From the NCBI RefSeq assembly GCF_035474595.1, contig NZ_DATIND010000001.1:62001-126000 (forward strand): a stretch of DNA of 64,000 nucleotides. The letters run 5' to 3'. The stretch comes from Longimicrobium sp. (GTDB lineage Bacteria > Gemmatimonadota > Gemmatimonadetes > Longimicrobiales > Longimicrobiaceae). Below, piece after piece: positions 8,052-16,912 of the stretch; positions within the stretch are counted from its first letter, which is position 1, and the number at the start of each line of letters is the position of its first letter. The translations under genes and the position numbers were made by a program. Below the pieces are notes generated by a model that saw only the letters and a list, made by a program, of their open reading frames with translations, had not been told where the DNA came from and did no database searches.

Positions 8052-9017
8052 CTACCTGGTCTCGGCCAGCGCGATGACGCAGGTCACCTCGCTTCCTGAC
8101 GCGGCCGCCGCCGCGGCCTGTGGGGTGAGCAACCCAGCGCCGGCGTCTTCCGCGGCGGGATGGTCTCCGCCCGACATGGCTCCGATGTGCTCATCCCCCA
8201 CCATCCCGCCGGCGTCTGACTGCTCGCCTCCGCCCGATTCCGCGGAGGGCGCCGGGGACATTGCGGGGAAGGACTCCAGGATCGGCAAGTCTACCCCTAC
8301 GATGTTGTAGAAGGCCGCAAAGTGAGGGTTCTCGTCATTGATTCCGATGGTCGTCTTCTTGCTGACGGGCGGCGGCAGCTCGGCGGGAAGCTGGTCCTCG
8401 GGTGCATGGAAGATCCACACGTTCAGGACGTTGTCCTTGTCGGGGTAGAGCCGCAGCTTGCGCTTCTTCGGGTGCTTGTTCAGCCCTTGGAAGTCCAGGT
8501 CCAGGTAGGTTCCGTCCACCTTGATCTCGTAGACGACCCGGATGGGAAGCTGCTGGCCGCTTACTCCGGCGAGCTTCCAGATTCCGCCCTTCGCATTGTC
8601 GGGAACGCACGCCCTTCCCTTGCTGAACGAGATCCTGGAGACGACCTGTCCGCCGGGCTTCGCGTCTCTGAAGTGCCGTTTGTCGACCTTGCGCTTCACC
8701 AGCGTGCCGAAGTTGGCCGCACCCGGCGGGACCTCGAGCACCGTGGTCGTAGACGCCGAAAGCTTCGTTAGGTCGAGGAGCGTGTGCTCGATCTCGATCA
8801 CCTCGGGGTTCTTCACCACGCCGCCCGGCGCGGCGTTGTTCTCGACCTCGCAGGCCGGGTCGTAGATGAAGGCTGCGAAGTGCATCTCCGCGCCCATTTC
8901 CATTCCGTGGCCCTCCGTGTTCGGAAGCAGCACGTGCATCGTGTCCGGCTTGGCGGCGGACGGCTCGGGTACGAACAGGCACATCCCGGCGAAGCCGAGG
9001 TTCAGGGTAAATGGCAT
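8052..9017 (-). CDS. Unknown protein between CHAT protease and M28 peptidase genes
   Basis: The product has 321 residues and belongs to no family I recognise. It starts with a hydrophobic beta-like segment (FTLNLGFAGMCLFVPEPS, then MHVLLPNT) that is not a typical signal peptide. A mixed beta-rich body follows, with IRVVYEIKVDGTYLDLDF and DNVLNVWIFHAPEDQLP. The tail is Gly/Ala/Ser-rich and flexible (about 250-305), before a final hydrophobic strand. The gene starts 27 bases after the CHAT gene stop, with no Shine-Dalgarno sequence, so translation is probably coupled. The position suggests it may be a substrate, regulator or partner of the two peptidases; that is inference from context only. 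Confidence 0.75.
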   Translation of the reverse strand: MPFTLNLGFAGMCLFVPEPSAAKPDTMHVLLPNTEGHGMEMGAEMHFAAFIYDPACEVENNAAPGGVVKNPEVIEIEHTLLDLTKLSASTTTVLEVPPGAANFGTLVKRKVDKRHFRDAKPGGQVVSRISFSKGRACVPDNAKGGIWKLAGVSGQQLPIRVVYEIKVDGTYLDLDFQGLNKHPKKRKLRLYPDKDNVLNVWIFHAPEDQLPAELPPPVSKKTTIGINDENPHFAAFYNIVGVDLPILESFPAMSPAPSAESGGGEQSDAGGMVGDEHIGAMSGGDHPAAEDAGAGLLTPQAAAAAASGSEVTCVIALAETR

Positions 9018-9044
9018 TTTGAGTACCGATGGTTGGAAGTGTGA

Positions 9045-12000
9045 TCAATTGCCCGCGTAGCGGAATGCCGCCCACGCGGAGGGGCTGCTCCACTCCGGGC
9101 GCCCGGAGTGGAGCAGTTTCTTCTGAGCCGCCTGGAGGGAGGCCGCGCCCTGACCCGTCGCCCGGTAGGCGCGGTGGAACTCCACCATGAGCCGGTTCGA
9201 GGCGGCGTCGTCGACCCGCCACGACCCGCCCACCACCCCGGCCGCTCCCGCGCTCAGGAACGCCGCCGCGAACCCCGCGAACGCGCTCCCCCGCCCCGCC
9301 GACGGGCGCAGGGTCTCGCAGGCGGAGAGCACGATAAGCCGGGTGCCCCGCAGGTCCATCGAATCCAGCTCAGCCGCCTGCAGCGGCTGCGCGCCGGCGG
9401 TGCCGGGGCGCGGCGCCAGCACCAGCGACGAGCGCTCGGGCCGCTCTGGGTCGAACAGCGCGTGCCCGGTGAAGTGGAAGACTTCGGCCCGCCCGAGCGC
9501 TCTGCGTACAGCCGGGTTCGTGGCCTCGGGTCCGGGAAGCTGCTCCGCGTGGGGGTAAAGCCGCGCGATGCTGTCTCCCTCGGCCCGCGCCCAGGCCAGG
9601 GTCGGCAGGCCAGGATAGGCCCGCCTATCGTACTTCGGGTCGGCGACGATGGAGACGCGTGCGGGCGGAGGGGCGGGCGGGCTCCCGGCCGCGGCGTCGG
9701 CCAGGCTGGGGACCTGGCGGATGACGTGATCGTCCACCATGTACCGCGCACTCCGCCGGTCGAACAACGCGGAGAAGGGAACACCCGCCAGCTCGCCGTC
9801 GGCCACGATCACCAGCCGCGATCCCGCACCGCCGATCCGGTCGGCGACGGGGCGGAGCATCACCTCGAAGAGCCGCTCCAGCCCCGGCCGCACCGCCGCC
9901 TCGGCGTCGCCGCGCTCCAGCTGCACGCCGAGCTGCCCGATGGCGTCCAGGAGCTCGTCGCGCCGCACCCGGGCGCGCACGAGACGGGGACGCCCGTCGC
10001 CAATCACGAAGATCAGCAGCGTGTCGCCGACCAGCGCGTAGTCGAGCGCCACCTCGCCGCGCTGGGCCGCGACCGTGGCCGGCCGCTTCGCCGCGCCGGC
10101 GCGGCGGAACGCGAGAGAGACGCGCCCGCGTTCGAGGTCCCGGAGCGCGCCGAGGGTATCGCCGGCATTCAGCCTCAGCATCACCAGCCGGTCGAACGCG
10201 GCGCGCGACGCTTCGGCGAGGGAGAGGCGGAAGGGCGCGGCGAGCACGTCCGCGCGGTTGGGAACGAGGACGCGCACCGCTCTGTCGAGGTCCGCCGCCG
10301 CACCCGCGGTGTCGCGCAGCGACAGCCGCGCGTTGGCCCGTAGCACCAGCGCCTGGTACAGCCGCGGGGCGCCGTTCTTCTCCGAGGCCGCGGGCGAACC
10401 CACCATCTCGCTGGCGATCGATGCGGCGCGGCGCGGATCGGAGGCGAGATACACCGTCGCGAGCGCGACTTGTAGGTCCCCACGGAGCTTCGAGGAGGGA
10501 AACCCGGCCGCGACGCTGTCCAGCGCGCGTTCGGCGAGTTCCACGTCGCCGAGTGCGCCCGCTTGGTCACCCACAACCGCCCGCATCTGCGCGCGGGCCG
10601 CGAATGCCTCGGCCAGGTACTCGGGACGTCCATTGAGGCCAGCCGCCTGCACCCGCTCGTCCTGAAAGCGGAGCGCCGTGTGCGGAAGACCGTCCGCCAG
10701 CGCGGTACGGGCTGCGGCCCCCAGCGCGTTGCAACGCCAGACAGAGCCCGGGTCTTGCGCCACCCGCCTGAGCGCCTCGCGCGCGTCACCGTGCGATGCC
10801 TGGAGCGCGCCCACCGCTGTTTCGCCGTCCGCGGCCACGTAGAGCGCACCCGCCGACAGCCGCGGCGCTCCGGCGCGGAGGAGAAGCTCCGCGGCCTCGT
10901 GCGCAGGGCCGATCACCGCGTCGGGATGCTTCAGGCGGAGCTCCAGGGTGGCGCGGCTCCAGCGGGTGCGCCCCGCCAGGATCGGACTCCGCGCACGATC
11001 CAGCCCCGGCTCCAGGAGCTGGAGGACTGTATCGGCCGCGGAAAATTTCCCGGCGCCGATCAACGCGGCCGCGTATCCCTGGCGCGCCCACGACTCGAGG
11101 GCGGGCGAGGGGAGGCGCTGCTCCAGCATTTCCCGGAAGGCCGCGACCGCGGTGTCATAGGCGGGGATTTCCATGTCGGCGCGCGCGTTCGCGTACGCGC
11201 GGTGCCCCAAGGCCAGGAGGCGCGCGGCCGCGGAGTCACGCTGACGCCGGCGGATGTCGTCCGCGGCATCGGCGAGGGTGGCGTCGCGGCCCTGGAGCGC
11301 GCGGCCCAGCGTTTCCGCGCGCGCGAGCGCCCGTTCCGCGCCCAGGGTGTCGCCGGCGAGCGTGGTCTCGCTCCATTCCGCCAGCGCCTTCCAGCCGGCA
11401 GCCCATGCGTCCTCGGGAGCGCGGGCGGCCCAGGCGCGCAGCTCGTCCGCCGTGGCGCCGGGAGACAGCCGCTCCGGCCCGGTGGGCGCCTCGGCTGCGT
11501 GGAGGTGGCGCCGGGCCTCGTCCGCCCAGGGAGAGTGGGGGTCGACGGCCAGGTAGTCGCGCCACGCGCCGACCGCATCGCCGTTCAGTTCCCAAGCCTC
11601 GAGAGCCAGGGCGCGGTTGAACAGGATGGCGGGGTTGTGGGGGGTCAGGCTCATGGCACGCTCGCTCACGTCGATCGCTTCCGCCGCGTCGCGCGGATTC
11701 TGCGCGGCCTGCGCCCGCACCAGCAGGGCTGCCGCCAGATCGTTCAGCGCGGGCGCCGGGTTGTCCGACAGCCCGGCCGCGCTCCGCAAGGAAGAGATGG
11801 CCCCGTCGAGGGTATTTTCCCCGGCATCCGAGAGCACGTCGAGCAGGGCGCCGGCGTGCAGCGCCTCCGGGGTCGGCTCGCGCTCGGCGCGCGCTACGAT
11901 CATCGGAGTCAACGCGGCCAGCTCGCGCCGCCGCTCGCCTCCCCCGGAGCAGCGTGCGACGGGAATTCCCAGCCCACCGGGCGTCACGGCACACGGCCGG

Positions 12001-12149
12001 TACTCGCTGGCGATGGAGAGGCGGGGAAGGAAGGCGCGCGGCGGATGGACGGACGACACGCGCTCGACCGGACCGGTCGGGCGAACGCCGACGAACGCCG
12101 TGCCCGCGATGGCGACGACGATGGCGGTGAGGCGGGTGAGGGCGGGCAT
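9045..12149 (-). CDS. CHAT domain protease with TPR-like repeats
   Basis: The chosen ATG at 12149 gives 1034 residues and places a hydrophobic segment (LTAIVVAIAGTAFVG) at the N-terminus as signal or anchor. Residues about 100-650 are helical repeats of TPR type (for example NPAILFNRALALEAWELNGDAVGAW). The C-terminal 330 residues form a caspase-like CHAT domain: LVIVADGELAGVPFSALFD, catalytic His896 in FHFTGHALFD, and catalytic Cys944 in LIVLSACET, ending WSSPSAWAAFRYAG. CHAT proteases cleave partner proteins after a sensor is triggered, and often act in stress or defence. The fold and catalytic residues are clear, but the trigger and target are not. The frame stays open far upstream, so the start is a judgement. 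Confidence 0.87.
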   Translation of the reverse strand: MPALTRLTAIVVAIAGTAFVGVRPTGPVERVSSVHPPRAFLPRLSIASEYRPCAVTPGGLGIPVARCSGGGERRRELAALTPMIVARAEREPTPEALHAGALLDVLSDAGENTLDGAISSLRSAAGLSDNPAPALNDLAAALLVRAQAAQNPRDAAEAIDVSERAMSLTPHNPAILFNRALALEAWELNGDAVGAWRDYLAVDPHSPWADEARRHLHAAEAPTGPERLSPGATADELRAWAARAPEDAWAAGWKALAEWSETTLAGDTLGAERALARAETLGRALQGRDATLADAADDIRRRQRDSAAARLLALGHRAYANARADMEIPAYDTAVAAFREMLEQRLPSPALESWARQGYAAALIGAGKFSAADTVLQLLEPGLDRARSPILAGRTRWSRATLELRLKHPDAVIGPAHEAAELLLRAGAPRLSAGALYVAADGETAVGALQASHGDAREALRRVAQDPGSVWRCNALGAAARTALADGLPHTALRFQDERVQAAGLNGRPEYLAEAFAARAQMRAVVGDQAGALGDVELAERALDSVAAGFPSSKLRGDLQVALATVYLASDPRRAASIASEMVGSPAASEKNGAPRLYQALVLRANARLSLRDTAGAAADLDRAVRVLVPNRADVLAAPFRLSLAEASRAAFDRLVMLRLNAGDTLGALRDLERGRVSLAFRRAGAAKRPATVAAQRGEVALDYALVGDTLLIFVIGDGRPRLVRARVRRDELLDAIGQLGVQLERGDAEAAVRPGLERLFEVMLRPVADRIGGAGSRLVIVADGELAGVPFSALFDRRSARYMVDDHVIRQVPSLADAAAGSPPAPPPARVSIVADPKYDRRAYPGLPTLAWARAEGDSIARLYPHAEQLPGPEATNPAVRRALGRAEVFHFTGHALFDPERPERSSLVLAPRPGTAGAQPLQAAELDSMDLRGTRLIVLSACETLRPSAGRGSAFAGFAAAFLSAGAAGVVGGSWRVDDAASNRLMVEFHRAYRATGQGAASLQAAQKKLLHSGRPEWSSPSAWAAFRYAGN

Positions 12150-12683
12150 CGAAGGCAACGCGAAAAGAGGGGTCGCGCCGCGAGCTACCGCGGCGCGGGA
12201 GTATGAAGCGGTGCTCCCGGCGGCTCGGTCGGGTGGGCATCCCGGGAGGCGATACCGCGGGGCAAACGCATGTCGGAGAAGGTGCGTCGGAGAGGTGCCG
12301 GAGGACAAGGAAAATAGAAATTCGTTCGCTCCGGCCGGTTCGCTCCAGTGCGCGCATCGTCCGAAGCGGTGCGGGACGTCGCATTGCGGCAGTGACCGAG
12401 GCGGCTTGCAATTCGGACGGAATGTCACGTCCGCGCCAGCGTCTCCAAGTGGGAGGGCATGGCGTCGGGATGTTGACGCATCATCTTTCCCGCCGGTAAG
12501 ATGGAGCGCCGGTTCAGGCGGGGGTCCGCGGAGCCCCCCGTCCGGGCAAATGTTCCCTGCCGCCGTGTCCATCTGCCGTGCCGTTTTCGCCGAAACGGTC
12601 CCGGCGGCCGTGCATCGCGGCGGGGCCTCATCCCCGCGGGCCCGCGTGGCCCGCGCCCACACCCCAGCGGGAGATCCCACGCC
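12150..12683. other. Divergent intergenic region between CHAT and small-peptide genes
   Basis: No convincing gene lies here. The stretch around 12300-12330 and 12405-12420 is locally A/T-richer than its surroundings and could hold the promoter of the leftward CHAT operon. The right end carries the leader of the small exported peptide gene at 12684. I see no strong hairpin or repeat. Confidence 0.4.
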
Positions 12684-12881
12684 ATGAAGCGAGCCCCGAT
12701 CCTGCGCCGCTGCGCCTTCGCGCTCGGAGTCCTCGGCAGCCTCACCTTCGGCGCCGCGCAGGCGTTCGGCTCCGCGCCGACGCCCCGCGACGCCAGCCGC
12801 CCGTGGTGCGACCCCGTGCAGTGCAACGTGAAGTGCGGCGGCTACGGCATCTGCCAGAACAACGTCTGCCTCTGCTACTGA
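12684..12881 (+). CDS. Small exported Cys-rich peptide with defensin-like cysteine spacing
   Basis: The 65-residue product starts with a clear signal peptide (MKRAPILRRCAFALGVLGSL then TFGAAQA) and a likely cut after AQA, leaving about 38 residues. The last 25 residues hold six cysteines spaced C-x4-C-x3-C-x5-C-x4-C-x-C. The CxxxC plus CxC pair is the hallmark of the cysteine-stabilised alpha-beta (defensin) fold, and GICQNNVC fits the GxC...C gamma-core pattern. The loop between the third and fourth Cys is shorter than in animal defensins. The gene stands alone between a divergent region and a strong terminator. Neither a RiPP leader nor a transporter is seen. The coding call is firm; the fold is inference. 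Confidence 0.75.
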   Translation: MKRAPILRRCAFALGVLGSLTFGAAQAFGSAPTPRDASRPWCDPVQCNVKCGGYGICQNNVCLCY

Positions 12882-12927
12882 AGCCGGGGATCGGCTGACG
12901 GCCGCGACGCGCATCGTGGCCGCCGGT

Positions 12928-12968
12928 TCGGCGGAGCCGCGTGAAAGTCTCGCGGCTCCGCCGATTTT
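12928..12968 (+). terminator. Rho-independent terminator after the small-peptide gene
   Basis: A perfect 14-base inverted repeat (TCGGCGGAGCCGCG at 12928-12941 with its complement at 12951-12964) has a 9-base loop and is followed by TTTT. Confidence 0.9.
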
Positions 12969-13092
12969 CACCGCCTCCGCTCCGCTTTACCGACCTGCGA
13001 AGCGCATCGAGTTGACGGGAGCGCGGCGGGCGCCATCTTAAGCGTCCATCCACCCCACCGCGTTCCGCGCCACCGCCAACCGCCGTGCTTCC

Positions 13093-15363
13093 TTGAGCCA
13101 GCAGACCCCCGTCGCCGCGACGGTGCACGCGGCGCACACCCCGGCCGCCGCCCCGCCGCCGCGCGCGGCGCACCGCTGGGTGCTCGTCGTCTTCACCGCG
13201 TCCATCTTCACCAGCGCCTTCCTGCTCTTCCTGGTGCAGCCCATGTTCAGCCGCTTCGTGCTGCCGCTGCTGGGCGGCACGCCGGCGGTGTGGAACACCT
13301 GCATGCTCTTCTTCCAGGCGGCGCTGCTGGGCGGCTACCTGTACGCCCACGTGGGCGCGCAGAAGCTGGGCGTGCGGCGGCAGGCGGCGGTGCACGTGGT
13401 GCTGCTGGCGGTGGCCGCGCTGCTGCTGCCCATCAGCGTGGCGGGCGCGGCGCCGCGCGGCGGGCAGGAGCCCATCGCCTGGCTCCTGCTGCTGATGCTC
13501 ACTACCGTCGGCCTCCCGTTCCTCGTCCTCTCGGCGACGGGGCCCATGCTGCAGAAGTGGTTCGCGGAGACGGGGCACCCCCGTGCCGCCAACCCCTACT
13601 GGCTGTACGCCGCCAGCAACCTGGGAAGCATGCTGGCGCTGCTGGGCTATCCCTTCCTGATGGAGCCGCGGCTGCGCCTGATGGAGCAGAGCCGCGCCTG
13701 GGCGGTGGGCTACGGCGTGCTGGCCGTGCTCGTCGTCCTCTCCGCGGTCGCGCTCTGGCGCCTTTCCCCCGCGGCGGACCCGGCGTCGACGGTGCCGGCT
13801 GGCGCAGGCGCATCCATCGACGCGGCCGCGACGACACCAGTGGCGGCGCGCGAGCGGCTGATCTGGATCGGGCTGGCGGCCATTCCGTCGTCGCTGCTGC
13901 TGAGCGTCACCACCTTCATCACCACCGACGTGGCGCCGGTGCCGCTGCTGTGGGTGGTGCCGCTCGCCATCTACCTGCTCAGCTTCACCCTGGCCTTCGC
14001 CGCGCGGCCGCCGCTGAAGCACAAATGGATGCTGGCCGCGGAGCCGTTCTTCATCGCCGCGGTGTCGCTGCTGCTGATGTACGGCTTCACGCGCCGGCCC
14101 ATGCAGGTCATCCCCATGCACCTGCTGGCGCTGTTCGTCGTCGCCATGGTCTGCCACGGCGAGCTGGCGCGCCGCCGCCCCTCCGTCTCCCATCTCACCG
14201 AGTTCTATCTCTGGATCGCCGTCGGCGGGGTGCTGGGCGGGATCTTCAACGTGCTGGTGGCGCCGCTCGTCTTCACGCGGACGTGGGAATATCCCGTGGT
14301 GCTCACGCTGGCGTGCCTGGCGCGCCCGTGGCCCACCGCGCCGCGCACGAACCGGCAGATGCTGATGAACCTGCTGCGCACCGCGGCGTTCGTCTTCGCC
14401 CTCCTTCTGGTGTCGCGGCAGGACGTGCCGGGGATCCCGCCCGGGCTGCAGCTCCCGCTGGCCGCGGCGGTGATGGCGCTGGTGTCGGCCGGGCTGGGGC
14501 GCGCGCCGCTCTGGCTGGCGCTCTGCATCGGCACCTCGCTGGTCATCCGCACCGCGTTCGTGCTGAAGAGCGAGCCCACGCTGCTGGCGCACCGCTCGTT
14601 CTACGGCCGCTTCGCCGTGCTGAACGCGCCGGAGATGGGCGGCTTCCACACGCTCTACCACGGCAGCACGCTGCACGGCGCGCAGAGCATGGACCCGGCG
14701 CGCCGCCGCGAGCCGCTGACCTACTACGCGCGCGGCGGGCCGCTCGGGCAGCTCTTCGCCGCGAAGGCGCCGGAGGACGGGCGGCGGCGCGTGGCCGTTG
14801 TGGGGCTGGGGACGGGGACGCTGGCCGCCTACAGCAACGCCGGCGAGGACTGGACCTTCTACGAGATCGATCCGGGGATCCTGAAGATGGCCAGCGACCG
14901 GCGCTACTTCACCTATCTCTCCGATTCTCCGGCGCGGATGCGGGTGGTGCTGGGCGATGCGCGGCTGTCGATGGCCCACGCGCCGCCGCACGGCTACGAC
15001 ATGATTCTGGTCGACGCCTTCAACTCCGACGCGATCCCCGTGCACCTGCTCACGCGCGAGGCGCTGGGCGTGTACCTGGACAAGCTGGCGCCCGGCGGCA
15101 TCATCATGCTGCACCTCAGCAACCGCTACCTCGAGCTCGAGTCGGTGGTCGCCGCGCTGGCGAAGGACCGCGGCGTGGCGGCCCGCATCGGCGAGACCAA
15201 CCTGCGCGGGTTCTACATCTCCGCCAGCAGCTGGGCCGGCGTGGCGCGCAGCGATGCCGACTTCGGCGTGCTCCGCACCGAGTGGCGGCCCGCCGTCAAC
15301 CGCCGCCACGTCGCGCCGTGGACGGACGACTTCTCCAGCATCCTCAGCGTCTGGGGGAAGTAG
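13093..15363 (+). CDS. Membrane spermidine-synthase-like protein (fused transporter-like/SAM fold)
   Basis: The product is about 756 residues from a TTG start; no better start is visible, so it is tentative. Residues 30-500 contain a dozen or more hydrophobic helices (for example WVLVVFTASIFTSAFLLFLV and LLWVVPLAIYLLSFTLAFA). The C-terminal 200 residues are a Rossmann-fold domain of the spermidine synthase family: VAVVGLGTGTLAAY, the acidic cofactor contact FYEIDP, VVLGDARL and MILVDAFNSDAIP. Members of this fused family are widespread, but their substrate is mostly unknown. The membrane location is clear. It stands as a single gene. Confidence 0.85.
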   Translation: MSQQTPVAATVHAAHTPAAAPPPRAAHRWVLVVFTASIFTSAFLLFLVQPMFSRFVLPLLGGTPAVWNTCMLFFQAALLGGYLYAHVGAQKLGVRRQAAVHVVLLAVAALLLPISVAGAAPRGGQEPIAWLLLLMLTTVGLPFLVLSATGPMLQKWFAETGHPRAANPYWLYAASNLGSMLALLGYPFLMEPRLRLMEQSRAWAVGYGVLAVLVVLSAVALWRLSPAADPASTVPAGAGASIDAAATTPVAARERLIWIGLAAIPSSLLLSVTTFITTDVAPVPLLWVVPLAIYLLSFTLAFAARPPLKHKWMLAAEPFFIAAVSLLLMYGFTRRPMQVIPMHLLALFVVAMVCHGELARRRPSVSHLTEFYLWIAVGGVLGGIFNVLVAPLVFTRTWEYPVVLTLACLARPWPTAPRTNRQMLMNLLRTAAFVFALLLVSRQDVPGIPPGLQLPLAAAVMALVSAGLGRAPLWLALCIGTSLVIRTAFVLKSEPTLLAHRSFYGRFAVLNAPEMGGFHTLYHGSTLHGAQSMDPARRREPLTYYARGGPLGQLFAAKAPEDGRRRVAVVGLGTGTLAAYSNAGEDWTFYEIDPGILKMASDRRYFTYLSDSPARMRVVLGDARLSMAHAPPHGYDMILVDAFNSDAIPVHLLTREALGVYLDKLAPGGIIMLHLSNRYLELESVVAALAKDRGVAARIGETNLRGFYISASSWAGVARSDADFGVLRTEWRPAVNRRHVAPWTDDFSSILSVWGK

Positions 15364-15972
15364 GGCGATTCCGGTCCCGGTGCGCTCCTCCGGCTCCCTC
15401 AACTGCGTCATCAGGGGGGATGCGAGGGGATTTCCATCTGCCCGCTCCGAATGGATCGAGGACGCGAAAGACGACCCGTCTTCCGCGTTCTCGTCTTTTT
15501 CCAGCAGGGCAGGGGGAGATTCGATACCCATACCGGATCTGGCGATCACTTGTGCATTAACAAATGCGCAGAGAGACGTCATCCTGAGGCCGGCCACGCG
15601 GTCGTTGCCTCCGCATGAACGGTTGCAGGCCGAAGGATTGATCGGCGAGGTCGCACGTGCGCTTCCCAATCGCACGATCGATCCCCCGAATTCGGTAGCC
15701 CCCGACAGAGGTGGACGCCTCGGCCGGCCCGAGAGGGCGCGATCCAGCGGATCGGGACAGTCATCCCTCAATAAAAAATCCGCGAAAACTAATCGCATGC
15801 CGAGCCCCCCGCTTCCGGCCGCATCACCCGCGATCACCCCGCGCTCCTTCGCCCGCCTGTAACGCCCGGAACCTCTTACCGGCGCGCAACCTGCATCCCC
15901 CTGCGGCCCCGAATTCCGGAGCGCGCACGAGGGCGCGCTCCGCGTAGCGAACCCGTTCTGCGGAGGGTGACC
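15364..15972. other. Intergenic region with dispersed element
   Basis: No gene is visible. The middle holds one copy of a dispersed element (15566-15680). Around 15540-15570 and 15765-15800 the sequence is distinctly A/T-richer (for example AATAAAAAATCCGCGAAAAC), and it may carry the promoter of the Gly-rich gene that follows. Confidence 0.5.
15566..15680 (+). repeat. Dispersed element, family 1, copy a
   Basis: The core reads GACGTCATCCTGAGGCCGGC, then a variable centre, then GGTTGCAGGCCGAAGGAT, then a GCACGTGCG-containing tail. The same core occurs at 21627-21705 and, reversed, at 30750-30880. The copy at 30750 also shares the CGCAGAGAGACG lead-in and the centre, so these two are the closest relatives. 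It has no coding potential and no transposase. Confidence 0.75.
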
Positions 15973-16773
15973 ATGGCCCGATACGGCATGGACTACAACC
16001 GGAACGACTGGAACCGCGGCTACTCCCCCAACGACTACGGCCGCGACTACAGCGCGGGCGGCAGCGACCGCTACGGCGAGGACTTCACCGCCGGCAGCCG
16101 CGACTACAACAACATGCACCGCGACTGGCACATCAACCGCGACCGGGGCGGCATGGACCGCGGGCGCGGCCTGGGCGGCAACATGGGCCGCTCGTCCAAC
16201 TGGGGCGGCGGCTACGGCGCGGAGCAGGGCGGCTACGGCGGTGGCGGGTACGGCGGCGAGGCAGGGTGGAGCGGATGGGGCGGCCGGTACACCGCGGGCG
16301 GCGGCGAGCGCGGGTACACCACCGGCGGCACGAACCGGGGCGACTACAACATCGGTGGCGGTGGCTACGGCGGGTTCTCCGGCCAGGGCGGCGAGGGCTA
16401 CGACCGCGATGACTACTCCGTCGGCCGGTACAGCAGCGGCGGCCTGCGCGGCGGCGGTTTCGACCGCGGCGGCAGCGGCTGGAGCGGCGGCGGCTTCGAC
16501 CGCGACTCGGGTGGCTATGGCGGGTACAGCGGGGGCGGCTTCGACCGCGAGTCGGGCGGCTACGCGGGCGGCGGCAGCTTCGACCGCGACTCCGGCGGGT
16601 ACGGCGGCGGCTACAACGGCGGCAGCTTCGAGCGCCACGGCGGCACGTGGGGCGCCTCCGACCGCATGGGCCGCGACTACGGCGGCAGCGGCTACGACGA
16701 GGACTTCGGCGACCGTGTCCGCGAGGGGTGGGACCATCTCCGCGACCGCGCCCGGAACCTCTTCCGGCGGTAG
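15973..16773 (+). CDS. Gly/Tyr/Asp/Arg-rich repeat protein
   Basis: The ATG follows GGAGGG. Nearly all of the 266 residues are low-complexity: Gly 35-40% with Tyr, Asp, Arg and Ser. They are arranged as FDRDSGGY(G/A)G-like repeats (SGWSGGGFDRDSGGYGGYSG and close variants, four or more times), preceded by NDWNRGYSPNDYGRDYSAG. The C-terminus returns to normal composition with an amphipathic DRVREGWDHLRDRARNLF. There is no signal peptide or membrane helix. Arg/Tyr/Gly-rich chains of this kind often phase-separate or bind nucleic acid; that is inference only. It is flanked by its own terminator. Confidence 0.7.
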   Translation: MARYGMDYNRNDWNRGYSPNDYGRDYSAGGSDRYGEDFTAGSRDYNNMHRDWHINRDRGGMDRGRGLGGNMGRSSNWGGGYGAEQGGYGGGGYGGEAGWSGWGGRYTAGGGERGYTTGGTNRGDYNIGGGGYGGFSGQGGEGYDRDDYSVGRYSSGGLRGGGFDRGGSGWSGGGFDRDSGGYGGYSGGGFDRESGGYAGGGSFDRDSGGYGGGYNGGSFERHGGTWGASDRMGRDYGGSGYDEDFGDRVREGWDHLRDRARNLFRR

Positions 16774-16781
16774 GTAGACGA

Positions 16782-16814
16782 ATCGCCCCGGCGGAAGTCC
16801 TCCGCCGGGGCGAT
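16782..16814 (+). terminator. Strong hairpin between convergent genes
   Basis: ATCGCCCCGGCGGA (16782-16795) pairs perfectly with its complement at 16801-16814 around a 5-base loop. It lies between the rightward Gly-rich gene and the leftward LVIVD gene and may serve both. Confidence 0.75.
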
Positions 16815-16912
16815 CTCCATCTACCGAATCCGTTGAAAGACTGGCTTCACAGAAGAATCGGAGAAACAGGGAATTTCTCCATGCTCCTCTGCGTGAGCCC
16901 CGTCTTTTTCGA

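Noticed and set aside
12742-16737. Very long minus-strand open frame (about 1330 codons)
   Set aside because: It runs antisense to the spermidine-synthase-like and Gly-rich genes, and its sequence is Ala/Val/Arg/His-rich with no family features. It is a high-G+C shadow.
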